Source: Bradyrhizobium diazoefficiens (GTDB lineage Bacteria > Pseudomonadota > Alphaproteobacteria > Rhizobiales > Xanthobacteraceae). From it: a stretch of 64,000 bases of DNA. Where the stretch lies: positions 1 through 64,000 of the forward strand of contig NZ_CP067102.1 in NCBI RefSeq assembly GCF_016616885.1, written 5' to 3'. Each line of letters starts with the position of its first letter. Within the stretch, counting starts at the first letter, position 1. Of the stretch, positions 18,907-28,450 are shown one piece after another. The position numbers and the translations under genes were made by a program. The notes below the pieces were generated by a model that saw only the letters and a list, made by a program, of their open reading frames with translations, was not told where the DNA came from and did no database searches.

Positions 18907-21141
18907 ATGAGCGAGTGTCACGGCGTGACAGACCCTGCAATTGGCTTCGAACCGGTCACCGGGGTCAGCCCGTCCGTCAAGCGTGCGCTGAATGATATGC
19001 TGGGGGGAGGTGCCGCGAGCATCCTCACCCTGACGTTCGGATTGTCCTATTCGCTGCTGATCTTCACCGGCCCGCTCTCGCCCTATCTGTCTTACGGCAT
19101 CGCGGCGACCTTCATCAGCTCGGCGGTGCTTGCCGCCGTGATCGGGCTCGGCAGCTCCCTGCCTTTCGCAATCGCCGCTCCGGACAGCTCGACCGCCGCC
19201 GTAACAGGAATTCTGGCGGCCTCGCTGGTCGAGCACATCGAATCGGCCAATCTATCGGCACCGCTGCTCTCGCCGGTCATGATCACGCTCGGCCTGTCGA
19301 CCGTGCTGACAGGGATCGTGCTGTGCGGACTGGGCCTGACGCGGATGGGCCGCGCCATCCGCTACGTACCCTATCCCGTGGTCGGCGGCTTCCTCGGTGC
19401 CACCGGACTTCTTATCGCCCTCGGTGCGATCAGGGTCATCACCAATACCCCGGTGCAATTCGCGACCCTGCCGCGCTTCGCCAACGGCACAACGCTTCTG
19501 GAGCTCGGCGCCGCCTGCGCCATGGCGCTGGTGCTGTATCTGACCTGGCATCGCTCGCGCAATCCATTCGGTCTGCCGATCATCCTGGTCGGCGGCGTGA
19601 TCACGGCACATCTGGCATTCTGGATCTCGGGCGTCTCGCTCGACCAGGCCCATTCCCTGGGCTGGACGTTTCAGCCGCCGCCGCAGGCCGCGTTCATGCT
19701 GCCCTGGCACACCGGCGAGCTCGCCCAATATCCCTGGTTTGCCGTGCCGGACCTGCTCGGCAATCTCGTCGCCGTCATCTTCGTCACGGCGTCGAGCACG
19801 CTGTTCAACACCACCGGCATCGAGGTCGCCGCGCACCGCGAAGCCAATCTGGAGCGCGAGCTGAACGTCACGGGGGCCGCCAACATCCTCACCGGCGTGC
19901 TCGGCGGCTACACCGGCTGCAGCTCGATCAGCCGCTCGATGCTCAACCTCTCCAGCGGCGGCCGCGGGCGGCTGTCGGGTCTCACCGCCTCGGCACTGTC
20001 CCTGCTGATGCTCGCGATCGCGCCCGAGCTGCTCGGCTTCATTCCGAAATTCGTGCTCGGCGGCCTGCTGCTCTATCTCGGTGCCGACCAGCTGCACAAA
20101 TGGATCATCGAGTCGCGCAAGCGGCTATCGAAGCTTGAATATCTGTCGCTGGTCGCCATCATCGTCATCATCGTGGCTTGGGGCTTCGTGCCCGGCATTC
20201 TGATCGGCGTGATCATCGGCTGCGCGACCTTTGCGTTCAGCGCGGCGCGGGTCGAATCGATCAAGTACAGTTTTGACGGCTCCGAATATCGCTCCTCGCT
20301 CGATCGCTCGCGCGACGACCAGGAGGTGCTGCTGGCCCATGGCGGCAAGATCCAGGGCCTCAATCTCCAGAGCTATCTGTTCTTCGGCTCCGCCAACCGG
20401 CTCTACCAGCATGTCAAACAGCTGCTCCAGGAGCGCCCGGAGTGCCGCTACCTGCTGTTCGACTTCAAGCTCGTCACCGGCGTCGACTCCTCGGCCGCTT
20501 ACAGCTTCGCCCAGATCAAGCGCAGCGCGGCCGATCTCGGCGTCGAGCTCATCCTGGTGCATCTGCCGGCCGCAGCCGAGAAGGTGCTGCGCTCCAGCGA
20601 TTTCGTCGGCGAAGGCGTCACCATCATCGGCGAGCTCGATCACGCGCTGGAATGGTGCGAGAACGAGCTGATCTCGCAGCATCAGGGACTGGCGCAGGAA
20701 ACGGCCAGCCTGCGAGATTGGTTCACGGGGATTCTCGACAGCGAGGACGACGCCGACGAGCTGATCCGCCGCTGCCAGCGCATTGAGGTCGAAGCCGGCG
20801 AGGTCATCGTGCAGGCCGGCGATTCCGCCGATTCCATGCATTTTATTCTCGACGGCCGCGTCGGCATCATGGTCCCCGCCGACGACGACCGTACCACGCG
20901 CGTGCGCAGCCTCGGCCGCTATACCACCATCGGCGAGATGGGCCTGGTGTCACAGACCCCGCGCAGCGCCACCATCCAGGCCGAGGTCGACAGCGTGCTC
21001 TACGTGCTGAACACGCACCAGTTCGACGCGATCCGGCAAGAAGACCCCGCACTCAGCCACAAGCTGCTGACGTACTTCGTGTCGGTGATGGCCGAGCGGC
21101 TGACGTTTGCCAATCGGACGATCGCGGTGTTGAGGCGGTAG
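18907..21141 (+). CDS. SulP family anion transporter fused to STAS and cyclic nucleotide-binding domains
   Basis: The 744-residue product joins three modules. Residues about 30-430 form the SulP membrane core (about 12-14 helices; AAPDSSTAAVTGILA, LGGYTGCSSISRSML). Residues about 445-575 form a STAS domain with DFKLVTGVDSSAAYSF, where the Ser matches the regulatory serine of anti-sigma antagonists. Residues about 615-735 form a cNMP-binding domain with IGEMGLVSQTPRSATIQ, which keeps the Gly-Glu and Arg of the phosphate-binding cassette. SulP proteins carry sulfate, bicarbonate or dicarboxylates; the anion is not evident here. The fusion implies gating by a cyclic nucleotide, by inference. Confidence 0.92.
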   Translation: MSECHGVTDPAIGFEPVTGVSPSVKRALNDMLGGGAASILTLTFGLSYSLLIFTGPLSPYLSYGIAATFISSAVLAAVIGLGSSLPFAIAAPDSSTAAVTGILAASLVEHIESANLSAPLLSPVMITLGLSTVLTGIVLCGLGLTRMGRAIRYVPYPVVGGFLGATGLLIALGAIRVITNTPVQFATLPRFANGTTLLELGAACAMALVLYLTWHRSRNPFGLPIILVGGVITAHLAFWISGVSLDQAHSLGWTFQPPPQAAFMLPWHTGELAQYPWFAVPDLLGNLVAVIFVTASSTLFNTTGIEVAAHREANLERELNVTGAANILTGVLGGYTGCSSISRSMLNLSSGGRGRLSGLTASALSLLMLAIAPELLGFIPKFVLGGLLLYLGADQLHKWIIESRKRLSKLEYLSLVAIIVIIVAWGFVPGILIGVIIGCATFAFSAARVESIKYSFDGSEYRSSLDRSRDDQEVLLAHGGKIQGLNLQSYLFFGSANRLYQHVKQLLQERPECRYLLFDFKLVTGVDSSAAYSFAQIKRSAADLGVELILVHLPAAAEKVLRSSDFVGEGVTIIGELDHALEWCENELISQHQGLAQETASLRDWFTGILDSEDDADELIRRCQRIEVEAGEVIVQAGDSADSMHFILDGRVGIMVPADDDRTTRVRSLGRYTTIGEMGLVSQTPRSATIQAEVDSVLYVLNTHQFDAIRQEDPALSHKLLTYFVSVMAERLTFANRTIAVLRR

Positions 21142-21188
21142 GAGACACGCGGGCCTTCTACCGACACTGCCGCATCCGTGTCTGTCAA

Positions 21189-22070
21189 CTACGACAGGGT
21201 GTCACGAATCATCGTGTCCAGGCTGGTCGCGGTGACCCCCAGCAGTTTCTCCGTCTCGCTGGCGTCGAGCAGAAGCGGCTTTTCGAACAGATAGGCCATC
21301 TCGATCCCTTCGCTGAAGCCGATACCTTCCAGATCGGCCGCGGTGAGGCGAGACAGATTCGGAACATCGATCTTCAGCGCGACCGCAAATCTTCGCACCA
21401 GTTCGCGCACAGACGCTGACTGCGACGGTACATGAAAGGCGCGGCCCCATTCTCCGGTGAAGCGTGACGCTGCGACCAGCGTCTTCGCGGTATCCTTGGT
21501 GAAGGACCAGGCATGCGCGACGTCGGGATCGCCGAGGAACGATACCGGCTCGCTCTTGAGCAGCGATGGCAGGGCCAGCAGCGAGAAATACGCGACCGCA
21601 CCCTTGCCCAGATAGTCGCTTGCGCGGACCTCGATGGCGGGAACGCTCGATCGCAGTGCGCGCTGCCACATGATGTGCCGGGTGGTACCCTTTCGGCTGG
21701 TCGGGTCCGGCTCCAGGTCCGGAGTAAGAGGGCTCACAGCTCCCGCGCCATAGCCATAGACATTCCCGACCACGAGCAGCTTCGCGCCAACCTGCTCGGC
21801 CGCCTTGACCGTTCCGTCCATGATCGGAAAGAAGTCGGTTGGCCATCGATGGTAGGCCGCCATGGCGCACATGAAGATCGCATCCGCGCCCTTGGCTAAT
21901 CCGGCCAGCTGCGCAGCGTCAGTGGCATCCGACGAAACCGTGCGCACATCTCCAGCATCGAGCGACCCGGCATTCCTGCTCGTCAGGATGACGCTGTGCT
22001 CTTCCTCTGCCAGAAGGCGAGCCGTCTCGCGTCCGACAGGACCGGCTCCGACAATCACGTAATGACTCAC
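21189..22070 (-). CDS. NAD(P)-binding Rossmann-fold epimerase/oxidoreductase
   Basis: The 293-residue protein starts at a GTG (complement of 22068-22070) with a classical dinucleotide-binding loop, VIVGAGPVG. The rest fits the extended short-chain dehydrogenase/NAD-dependent epimerase group: KLLVVGNVYGYG at the third strand, a substrate half with HAWSFTKDTAKTLV, and no obvious YxxxK catalytic pair in the usual spacing, so it could be an atypical reductase or regulatory NmrA-like protein. The divergent AraC gene 118 bases away is a likely regulator. Confidence 0.8.
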   Translation of the reverse strand: MSHYVIVGAGPVGRETARLLAEEEHSVILTSRNAGSLDAGDVRTVSSDATDAAQLAGLAKGADAIFMCAMAAYHRWPTDFFPIMDGTVKAAEQVGAKLLVVGNVYGYGAGAVSPLTPDLEPDPTSRKGTTRHIMWQRALRSSVPAIEVRASDYLGKGAVAYFSLLALPSLLKSEPVSFLGDPDVAHAWSFTKDTAKTLVAASRFTGEWGRAFHVPSQSASVRELVRRFAVALKIDVPNLSRLTAADLEGIGFSEGIEMAYLFEKPLLLDASETEKLLGVTATSLDTMIRDTLS

Positions 22071-22188
22071 CTTGCATCCTCATTTGCCACGAAACGAGAG
22101 ATGAATTCTTGACGCCTGAGCCGTTGAAAATCGCGCACGATGCGCCAAATATCGATCACGTTCCGCCAAGCACCGGAGGGTCCGGACG

Positions 22189-23001
22189 ATGCATGCGAGA
22201 TCGAGTTCGGCGCCCACATCGACTGGCAGCACCGCTGCGGCCAGGCGAATCGAGCCCGATTCCGTCGCACTGGAGCCGATCGGCGATCACCGGATCATCA
22301 TCCACCTTAGCCCTGCGACGCGCTCACTTTGTCTCGAGACCGGGGCGCCGTACTTGCGTCAGGCCGGCGATATCGATGTGATCCCGTCCGGTGCCTCCGG
22401 CGGGTTCGTCGCGGAAACGCCCTACCAATCGCTTCAGATCCGGCTCGCACCGAGCATGCTGGATCATGCGGCCGCCAGGAGTCGACAATTGGCGGCCGCC
22501 CGGCTCACGCATCATCATATGCTGCGGAATGATCGCATCATTTTGCTCGGACAAGCTCTCGAAAGCGACGTGAAAGCCGGCTCGCCAAGCGGCCCCTTGT
22601 TTGCCGAAAACGTTGGAATGGCCCTGGCGGTCGAGTTGCTCAGCCTTGCGAATGATCCGCCGGCGCAGGCCATTCGCCTCTCGGACGCGCAACTTCAGAG
22701 AGTTCTGGCCTATATCGATGCAAATCTCGACCAGCCGCTCACGATCGACATTCTCTGCCGCGAGGCCGGCGTCAGCAGCTCACATCTGCGGACCTGGTTC
22801 AAAGCGGCCATGGACGTCACGATTCATCGCTACATCCTGAGAAGAAAGGTGGAGCACGCACGGCAGCTACTCCTCCAAGGCGATCGCAAGCTCAGCGATA
22901 TCGCCTTGGAAGCAGGCTTTTCCCATCAATCTCACTTGGCCAAATGGATGCGCCGCGAGTTCGGGCGCAGTCCTGGTCAGTTGCGTCGAAGCAAGAACTG
23001 A
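22189..23001 (+). CDS. AraC family transcriptional regulator
   Basis: The 270-residue protein has an N-terminal cupin-like sensory part (residues about 25-130, GDIDVIPSGASGGFVAETPY) and a C-terminal AraC DNA-binding domain (about 165-268) with two helix-turn-helix units: LTIDILCREAGVSSSHLRTW and LSDIALEAGFSHQSHLAKWM. GGAGGG lies nine bases before the ATG. It is divergent from the oxidoreductase at 21189-22070, a common arrangement for a regulator and its target. The inducer is unknown. Confidence 0.88.
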   Translation: MHARSSSAPTSTGSTAAARRIEPDSVALEPIGDHRIIIHLSPATRSLCLETGAPYLRQAGDIDVIPSGASGGFVAETPYQSLQIRLAPSMLDHAAARSRQLAAARLTHHHMLRNDRIILLGQALESDVKAGSPSGPLFAENVGMALAVELLSLANDPPAQAIRLSDAQLQRVLAYIDANLDQPLTIDILCREAGVSSSHLRTWFKAAMDVTIHRYILRRKVEHARQLLLQGDRKLSDIALEAGFSHQSHLAKWMRREFGRSPGQLRRSKN

Positions 23002-23009
23002 TTGGGGCC

Positions 23010-24503
23010 TCACACCCCCGCCATCATCACGTATTTGATCTCGACATATTCTTCCATGCCATGACGTGAGCCTTCACGCCCCAGGCCGCTTTCCTTGACG
23101 CCGCCGAAGGGCGCGACCTCCGTCGTGATGAGACCGGTGTTGACGCCGACCATGCCGGACTCCAGCGCTTCGGCGACGCGCCAGACGCGGCCGAGATCGC
23201 GGGAATAGAAGTACGAGGCGAGACCAAACGGCGAGGCGTTGCACATCGCGATCACGTCGGCCTCGTCCTTGAAGCGGATCACCGCCGCGAGCGGGCCGAA
23301 GGTCTCCTCCTGCGACACCAGCGAATCCGGCTTCACATCGGCCAGCACCGTCGGCTCGAAGAAGGAACGTCCAAGCTCGCTGCGCTTGCCGCCGGTCACG
23401 ACCTTGGCGCCGCGCTTGACGGCGTCCGCAACGTGGCGCTCGACCTTGTCGATCGCCTTCATGTTGATCAGCGGCCCCTGGGTGACGCCGCTCTCGGTAC
23501 CATCGCCGATCTTCATCGCCGCGACCTTGGCCGACAGCTTCTTGACGAACTCGTCGTAGATCTTGTCCTGGGCATAGAGACGGTTGGCGCAGACGCAGGT
23601 CTGGCCCATGTTGCGGTATTTCGAAACGATCGCGCCCTCGACCGCCGCGTCGATGTCGGCATCGTCGAACACCACGAACGGCGCGTTGCCGCCGAGCTCG
23701 AGGCCGAGCCGCTTCACGCCGACGGAAGCCTGCTGGTAGAGAATCTTGCCGACCGCGGTCGAGCCGGTGAAGCCGACGAAGCGCACCGCCGGATGCTCGC
23801 ACAGCACCTTGCCGATCGGCGGCGCATCACCGGTGATGATGTTGAGCACGCCCTTGGGGATACCGGCCTTCTCGGCGAGCACGGCCAGCGCCAGGGCCGA
23901 GAGCGGCGTCTCGTTGGCGGGCTTCAGCACCACGGTGCAGCCCGCGGCCAGCGCCGGCGACACCTTGCGCGTGATCATCGAGTTCGGAAAATTCCACGGC
24001 GTAATCGCGCCGCAGACGCCGATCGGCTGCTTGATCGCCAGCAGCCGCGCATCGGGTCGCTGCGTCGGGATGGTCTCGCCATAGACGCGGCGCGCTTCCT
24101 CGGCGAAGAACTCGATATAGGCGGCGCCGATGTCGACCTCGCCGAGCGCTTCCGACAGCGGCTTGCCCTGCTCGGAGGTGAGGATCAGCGCGAGATCCTC
24201 GCGGTTGGCGGTGATCAGCTCGAACCATCTGCGCAAAATGTTGGAGCGCTGCTTGGCGGTATGCTTGGCCCAGGCCGGAAACGCGCGCTGGGCGGCTTCG
24301 ACGGCCTTGGTGGTATCGTCCGCACCGAGCTGTGGGACCTTTGCGATCTCGACACCGGTCGCGGGATTGTTCACGGCAAAGACCGGCGTGCCGACCCAGG
24401 CGCCGTCGATATAGCAGGCCTCCTTCAGGAGCGACGGGTCCTTCAACCGGTCACGCAGGGTGGCGGTGGCGTGCTGGGCGCGTGCGGCGGTGGTCGGAGT
24501 CAT
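23010..24503 (-). CDS. gabD: NAD(P)-dependent succinate-semialdehyde dehydrogenase
   Basis: This aldehyde dehydrogenase oxidises succinate semialdehyde to succinate, the last step of GABA degradation. The 497-residue protein has ITPWNFPNSMITRKVSPALA around the oxyanion Asn, the cofactor loop FTGSTAVGK, the catalytic Glu in LELGGNAPFVVFDDADID, and the catalytic Cys in NMGQTCVCANR. The double Cys CVC and the overall sequence match GabD-type enzymes. No GABA transaminase gene lies nearby, so the exact substrate rests on similarity. Confidence 0.9.
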   Translation of the reverse strand: MTPTTAARAQHATATLRDRLKDPSLLKEACYIDGAWVGTPVFAVNNPATGVEIAKVPQLGADDTTKAVEAAQRAFPAWAKHTAKQRSNILRRWFELITANREDLALILTSEQGKPLSEALGEVDIGAAYIEFFAEEARRVYGETIPTQRPDARLLAIKQPIGVCGAITPWNFPNSMITRKVSPALAAGCTVVLKPANETPLSALALAVLAEKAGIPKGVLNIITGDAPPIGKVLCEHPAVRFVGFTGSTAVGKILYQQASVGVKRLGLELGGNAPFVVFDDADIDAAVEGAIVSKYRNMGQTCVCANRLYAQDKIYDEFVKKLSAKVAAMKIGDGTESGVTQGPLINMKAIDKVERHVADAVKRGAKVVTGGKRSELGRSFFEPTVLADVKPDSLVSQEETFGPLAAVIRFKDEADVIAMCNASPFGLASYFYSRDLGRVWRVAEALESGMVGVNTGLITTEVAPFGGVKESGLGREGSRHGMEEYVEIKYVMMAGV

Positions 24504-24615
24504 GGCATTACTCCCTGGAGGGCTTTCAGGTTCGCCCGGAATATAGGGACATCAGGTGCGCTATGCACCGTCCCGCAACGCACATCTGCCGGGAGTTAAG
24601 CTGGGAGCGGCGTGA

Positions 24616-24936
24616 TTACGCCGCGCCGCTCATATAGGTCTCGCGCCGGCCGATCATGCGCTCGGCGGCGGCCTTGGCGTCGGCCTTCGAGGAGGTCGCG
24701 CAAGTGCGATATTCGAGATCGGGCGCGTCCGAGGTGTCGCGGCGGCCGAACCAGGATTTCGAACCGACCGGCAATAGCGCCAGCGACTGCGCCAGATTGT
24801 CAACCGCGCCGAAGGAATAGAGTGCGCCGGTGCCGGCGATGCGGACCTCGTAAATACCTGGCGAAATCGGCGCTTCCAGATTGTCGCCCCGTCCGGGACG
24901 GGGATAGCGCTTCCATTCGCTCCAGGTCGAAATCAT
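24616..24936 (-). CDS. Conserved hypothetical protein, 106 residues
   Basis: The 106-residue product begins MISTWSEWKRYPRPGRGD and has a compact mixed layout (ISPGIYEVRIAGTGALYSFG in the first half, DAKAAAERMIGRRETYMSG at the end). The PGIYEVR...G segment resembles small nuclease-like or GIY-type folds, but I do not see a catalytic set and do not assign a function. No signal peptide or membrane helix. It lies upstream of gabD on the same strand with a 112-base gap. Confidence 0.65.
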   Translation of the reverse strand: MISTWSEWKRYPRPGRGDNLEAPISPGIYEVRIAGTGALYSFGAVDNLAQSLALLPVGSKSWFGRRDTSDAPDLEYRTCATSSKADAKAAAERMIGRRETYMSGAA

Positions 24937-25275
24937 CTTAGGCCCCCTCGCGGCCGGTGGGCGGCCGCCAAATTTGCTTCAAGTCTTAACGTCAACCGCC
25001 GATCAGCCCGCAAGCCGAGCGCCGCAACGCACAAAATGTTTCAAGTGCTTCAAACACTCGAAACATATCGCCTGAGCCGATCCGCGGTTACGGCGATCTG
25101 CGGCCATCCACCGCAGATGGTGAAGAAGTGTTGCAGTTCAGTCGTCCCGCGCAGAGCGGGAAGCGTCAAGTCACGACATCGCGACCGTGCGTTAAGGTTG
25201 ACGCGCTTGCCGAGCGCGACCCGCGGGAGGACAATCCAATCACTTCCAACAATAATCAAACCGGAGGAAACGCGT
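24937..25275. other. Intergenic region before serine hydrolase
   Basis: This 339-base gap lies between the divergent hypothetical gene and the serine hydrolase. It contains one strong palindrome (25036-25066, listed separately), a small CCCGC-GCAGA-GCGGG hairpin near 25148-25162, and the ribosome-binding site GGAGGAAA (25263-25270). Short frames in it look like chance. Confidence 0.6.
25036..25066. promoter_or_regulatory. Putative operator: 12-bp-arm palindrome
   Basis: ATGTTTCAAGTG (25036-25047) and CACTCGAAACAT (25055-25066) are inverted repeats with 11 of 12 matching positions and a 7-base spacer. Its AT-rich, symmetrical form in an otherwise GC-rich gap, 210 bases before the serine hydrolase start and 100 bases upstream of the divergent hypothetical gene, fits a repressor-binding site. 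The protein that binds it is unknown. Confidence 0.5.
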
Positions 25276-26469
25276 ATGCAAAGCAAAGCTCAGATCGACG
25301 AGACTCTGCGCAAGACAAGCGACGCCAAGGAGATTCCCGGCGTCGTTGCGATCGCCGCAAGCGGTAACGACGTGCTGTATCAGGGCGCGTTCGGCAAGCG
25401 CGATTTATCCAAGCCCGATGCGATGACATTGGACAGCGTGTTCTGGATTGCCTCCATGACCAAGGCGGTGACGGCTGCCGGCGCGATGCAGCTGGTCGAG
25501 CAGGGCAAGCTCTCGCTCGATGCGCCGATCGGCGAGGTGTTACCCGATCTCGCCGCGCCGCAGGTGCTCGAAGGTTTTGGCGAGAGCGGCGAGCCGAAGC
25601 TGCGGCCTGCCAGCAAGCCGATCACGCTACGTCACCTCATGACCCACACCGCCGGTTTTGCTTACAACATATGGAACGGCGATTGCGCGCAATATCTGGA
25701 GAAGACCGGAACCCCGAACATCTTCTCCTGTCAGAACGTCGCGCTGAAGACGCCGATCATGTCCGACCCTGGCACGCGCTGGGAATATGGCATCAACATC
25801 GACTTCGTCGGCAAGGCGGTGGAAGCAGCGAGCGGCAAGCGCCTCGATGCCTATCTGCGCGATCACATGTTCGGGCCGCTCGGCATGAACGACACCGCCT
25901 TCAAGATCACCGACGACATGCGCCAGCGGCTGGTCGCCACGCATGCACGCGGCGAGGATGGATCGCTGGCACCGATCCCGTTCGAGATCGAACAGAACCC
26001 GGAATTCCACATGGGCGGCGGCGGCCTTTACAGCACTGCCGGCGACTACATCAAGTTCACCCAGATGATCCTCAACAAGGGCCGAGGCAACGGCAACCAG
26101 GTGCTGAAGCCCGAGACGGTCGCGCTGATGGGCCAGAACCACATCGGCGATCTCACGATTGGCAAGATGACGACAGTGGCGCCCATGTACACCAACGACG
26201 TCGATCTCTTCCCCGACATCGTGAAGAAGTGGGGGCTCTCCTTCCTGATCAATAACGCGAAGACGCCGGAAGGCCGCAGCGCCGGCAGCCTCGCCTGGGC
26301 TGGTCTCGCTAATACGTATTTCTGGATCGACCCGGCGCGCGATGTTTGCGGCGTGATCCTGATGCAGGTCTTGCCGTTCGTCGACGCCAAGTGCCTCGAG
26401 GCCTTCGCCGGCTTCGAGCGCGGCGTCTATGCCGGGCTCGATGCAGGGAGCGGACAGAAGGCGGCCTAG
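25276..26469 (+). CDS. Serine hydrolase (class C beta-lactamase/EstB-like esterase family)
   Basis: The 397-residue product has the nucleophile motif SMTK in FWIASMTKAVTAAGAMQ (about 56-59), the HTAGF motif near 124, a Tyr motif in WEYGINIDFVGK, and a late GLSF/GSLAWAGLANTYFW region. This fits family VIII esterases and related beta-lactamase-like hydrolases. No signal peptide is evident, so a cytoplasmic location is likely, unlike the serine hydrolase at 13821-15248. The ATG at 25276 follows GGAGGAAA at good spacing. The acyl-CoA ligase gene starts 116 bases later on the same strand and may be cotranscribed. Confidence 0.87.
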   Translation: MQSKAQIDETLRKTSDAKEIPGVVAIAASGNDVLYQGAFGKRDLSKPDAMTLDSVFWIASMTKAVTAAGAMQLVEQGKLSLDAPIGEVLPDLAAPQVLEGFGESGEPKLRPASKPITLRHLMTHTAGFAYNIWNGDCAQYLEKTGTPNIFSCQNVALKTPIMSDPGTRWEYGINIDFVGKAVEAASGKRLDAYLRDHMFGPLGMNDTAFKITDDMRQRLVATHARGEDGSLAPIPFEIEQNPEFHMGGGGLYSTAGDYIKFTQMILNKGRGNGNQVLKPETVALMGQNHIGDLTIGKMTTVAPMYTNDVDLFPDIVKKWGLSFLINNAKTPEGRSAGSLAWAGLANTYFWIDPARDVCGVILMQVLPFVDAKCLEAFAGFERGVYAGLDAGSGQKAA

Positions 26470-26585
26470 CCCCTTAGTATGATGCGCGCATTGTCGCGCG
26501 TGCTCACAGCAGGATGTACCCTCGTGCCCCGAAGGCCTGCCCCTCGGGGCATGAGGCGAAAACGACCGAGCTGGAGGACGCGACC

Positions 26586-28280
26586 ATGGCAGACAAGGCC
26601 GACAGTTACGTTTGTGGCATCTCCGACGCGCCGCTGCTCGGCGAGACCATCGGCCGCAGCCTCGACCATGCAGTGCGACGCTGGGGCAAGCATGAGGCGC
26701 TGGTCTCGCCCAGCCACGGCGTGCGATGGACCTGGACCGAATTCGCCGAGCGGGTCGATGCGCTCGCCGCAGGATTTCTCGCGCTCGGCCTCGAACGCGG
26801 TGAACGGATCGGCATCTGGTCGTTGAACCGGCCGGAATGGACGCTGACGCAGTTTGCGGCGGCCAAGGCCGGCCTGATCCTGGTCACGATCAATCCCGCC
26901 TATCGGCTCAGCGAGCTGGAGTTCGCGCTGAAGAAAGTCGGCTGCGCCGCGATCGTCAGCGCGACTTCGTTCAAGACCAGCCAATACATGGAGATGCTCA
27001 ACACGCTGCTTCCGGAGCTGGCAAGCGCGAAGTCCGGGCGGTTGCAGGCAGCGCGGCTGCCCGCCTTGCGGATGGTGATCCAGATCGGCGGTCCTGCAGC
27101 ATCGGGCACGATCCCCTTCGAGGAAGTCACGGAGATGGGTCGAGCGGAGCATCGCGAACAGCTCGCCGCGCTCGGCGGGGCGCTTCAGTTTGACGATCCC
27201 GTCAACATCCAGTTCACCAGCGGCACGACCGGCTCACCCAAAGGCGTGACGCTGACCCACCACAACATCCTCAACAACGGCTATTTCACCGGACGCGCGA
27301 TGCGCCTGACCGAGCAGGACCGCATCTGCATTCCTGTGCCGCTCTACCATTGCTTCGGCATGGTGATGGGCAACCTCGCATCCGTCACGCTGGGCACGAC
27401 GATGGTCTATCCCGGCGAGGGTTTTGACCCGCTCGCGACGCTGCGGGCGATCGAGCAGGAGAAATGCACCACGCTGTACGGCGTGCCGACCATGTTCATC
27501 GCGGAGCTCGATCATCCTGAATTCGCAACGTTCAATCTGAAATCACTGCGCACCGGCATCATGGCCGGCGCGCCCTGCCCAATCGAGGTGATGAAGCGCG
27601 TCAACACCGAGATGAACATGCGTGAGGTCACCATCGCCTATGGCATGACCGAGACCAGCCCGGTCAGCTTCCAGAGCGCGACGGACGACCCGCTCGAGCG
27701 GCGCGTCTCCACGGTCGGGCGGATTCATCCGCATGTCGAGGTGAAGGTCGTCGATCTCGAAGGCAGGATCGTCAGGCGCGGCGAACGCGGCGAGCTCTGC
27801 ACCCGCGGCTACAGCGTCATGCTGGGCTATTGGGAGGAGAAGGAAAAGACCGGCGACGTGCTCGACGCCAACGGTTGGATGCACACCGGCGATCTCGCCA
27901 CCATCGACGACGAGGGCTATTGCAACATCGTCGGCCGCATCAAGGACCTGGTGATCCGCGGCGGCGAGAACCTCTATCCGCGCGAGATCGAGGAATTTTT
28001 GTACCGTCACCCCAAGATCCAGGACGTGCAGATTTTTGGCGTGGCCGACACCCGCTATGGCGAGGAGCTCTGCGCCTGGATCCGTGTCCGGTCCGGCGAG
28101 ACGCTGACGGCCGAGGAAGTCCGCGCTTTCTGCGATGGCCAGATCGCCCACAACAAGATCCCGCGCTACGTCGAGTTCGTCGACGAATTTCCGATGACCG
28201 TGACCGGAAAGATCCAGAAATTCGTGATGCGCGAGGCGGTGGAGCAGCGGCTGGGATTGAAGGCTGCGAAGACGGCGTGA
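26586..28280 (+). CDS. AMP-binding acyl-CoA synthetase
   Basis: The 564-residue protein activates a carboxylic acid to an acyl-AMP and then an acyl-CoA. It has the AMP-binding motif [16 protein letters not shown] (about 213-228), the GMTETSPVS motif (about 354-362), the [16 protein letters not shown] stretch (about 431-446) and the catalytic-loop Lys in the C-terminal [11 protein letters not shown]. It resembles medium/long-chain FadD-type ligases, but chain-length preference cannot be read. A GGAGG sequence precedes the ATG at 26586; the frame is open 24 codons upstream. Confidence 0.9.
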   Translation: MADKADSYVCGISDAPLLGETIGRSLDHAVRRWGKHEALVSPSHGVRWTWTEFAERVDALAAGFLALGLERGERIGIWSLNRPEWTLTQFAAAKAGLILVTINPAYRLSELEFALKKVGCAAIVSATSFKTSQYMEMLNTLLPELASAKSGRLQAARLPALRMVIQIGGPAASGTIPFEEVTEMGRAEHREQLAALGGALQFDDPVNIQFTSGTTGSPKGVTLTHHNILNNGYFTGRAMRLTEQDRICIPVPLYHCFGMVMGNLASVTLGTTMVYPGEGFDPLATLRAIEQEKCTTLYGVPTMFIAELDHPEFATFNLKSLRTGIMAGAPCPIEVMKRVNTEMNMREVTIAYGMTETSPVSFQSATDDPLERRVSTVGRIHPHVEVKVVDLEGRIVRRGERGELCTRGYSVMLGYWEEKEKTGDVLDANGWMHTGDLATIDDEGYCNIVGRIKDLVIRGGENLYPREIEEFLYRHPKIQDVQIFGVADTRYGEELCAWIRVRSGETLTAEEVRAFCDGQIAHNKIPRYVEFVDEFPMTVTGKIQKFVMREAVEQRLGLKAAKTA

Positions 28281-28324
28281 GGTGGCTTTCGTTGTTATCG
28301 GCCGCAGTTCTCACTCCACGAAGA

Positions 28325-28429
28325 CTGTCATTCCCTGCGAAAGCGGGGAATCCAGTACGCCGCGGCTTCTCCGTATTCCATCGCGGTCTCTGGAATACTG
28401 GATCGCCCGGTCAAAGTGGGTGATGACAG
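28325..28429. repeat. Palindromic extragenic repeat, CTGTCAT...ATGACAG family, copy 3
   Basis: The element runs from CTGTCATTCCC (28325) to GTGATGACAG (28420-28429), with TTCCCTGCGAAAGCGGGGAA on the left and a TATTCCA/TGGAATA inner pair. It is close to the reverse complement of the copy at 18707-18810. It lies in the convergent gap between the acyl-CoA ligase and the adenosine kinase. Confidence 0.8.
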
Positions 28430-28450
28430 TGCGGTTGGGGCGCGACTTCC

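Noticed and set aside
24992..25286. 78-codon minus-strand frame in the gap before the serine hydrolase
   Set aside because: It overlaps the start and ribosome-binding site of the serine hydrolase and has no family features.
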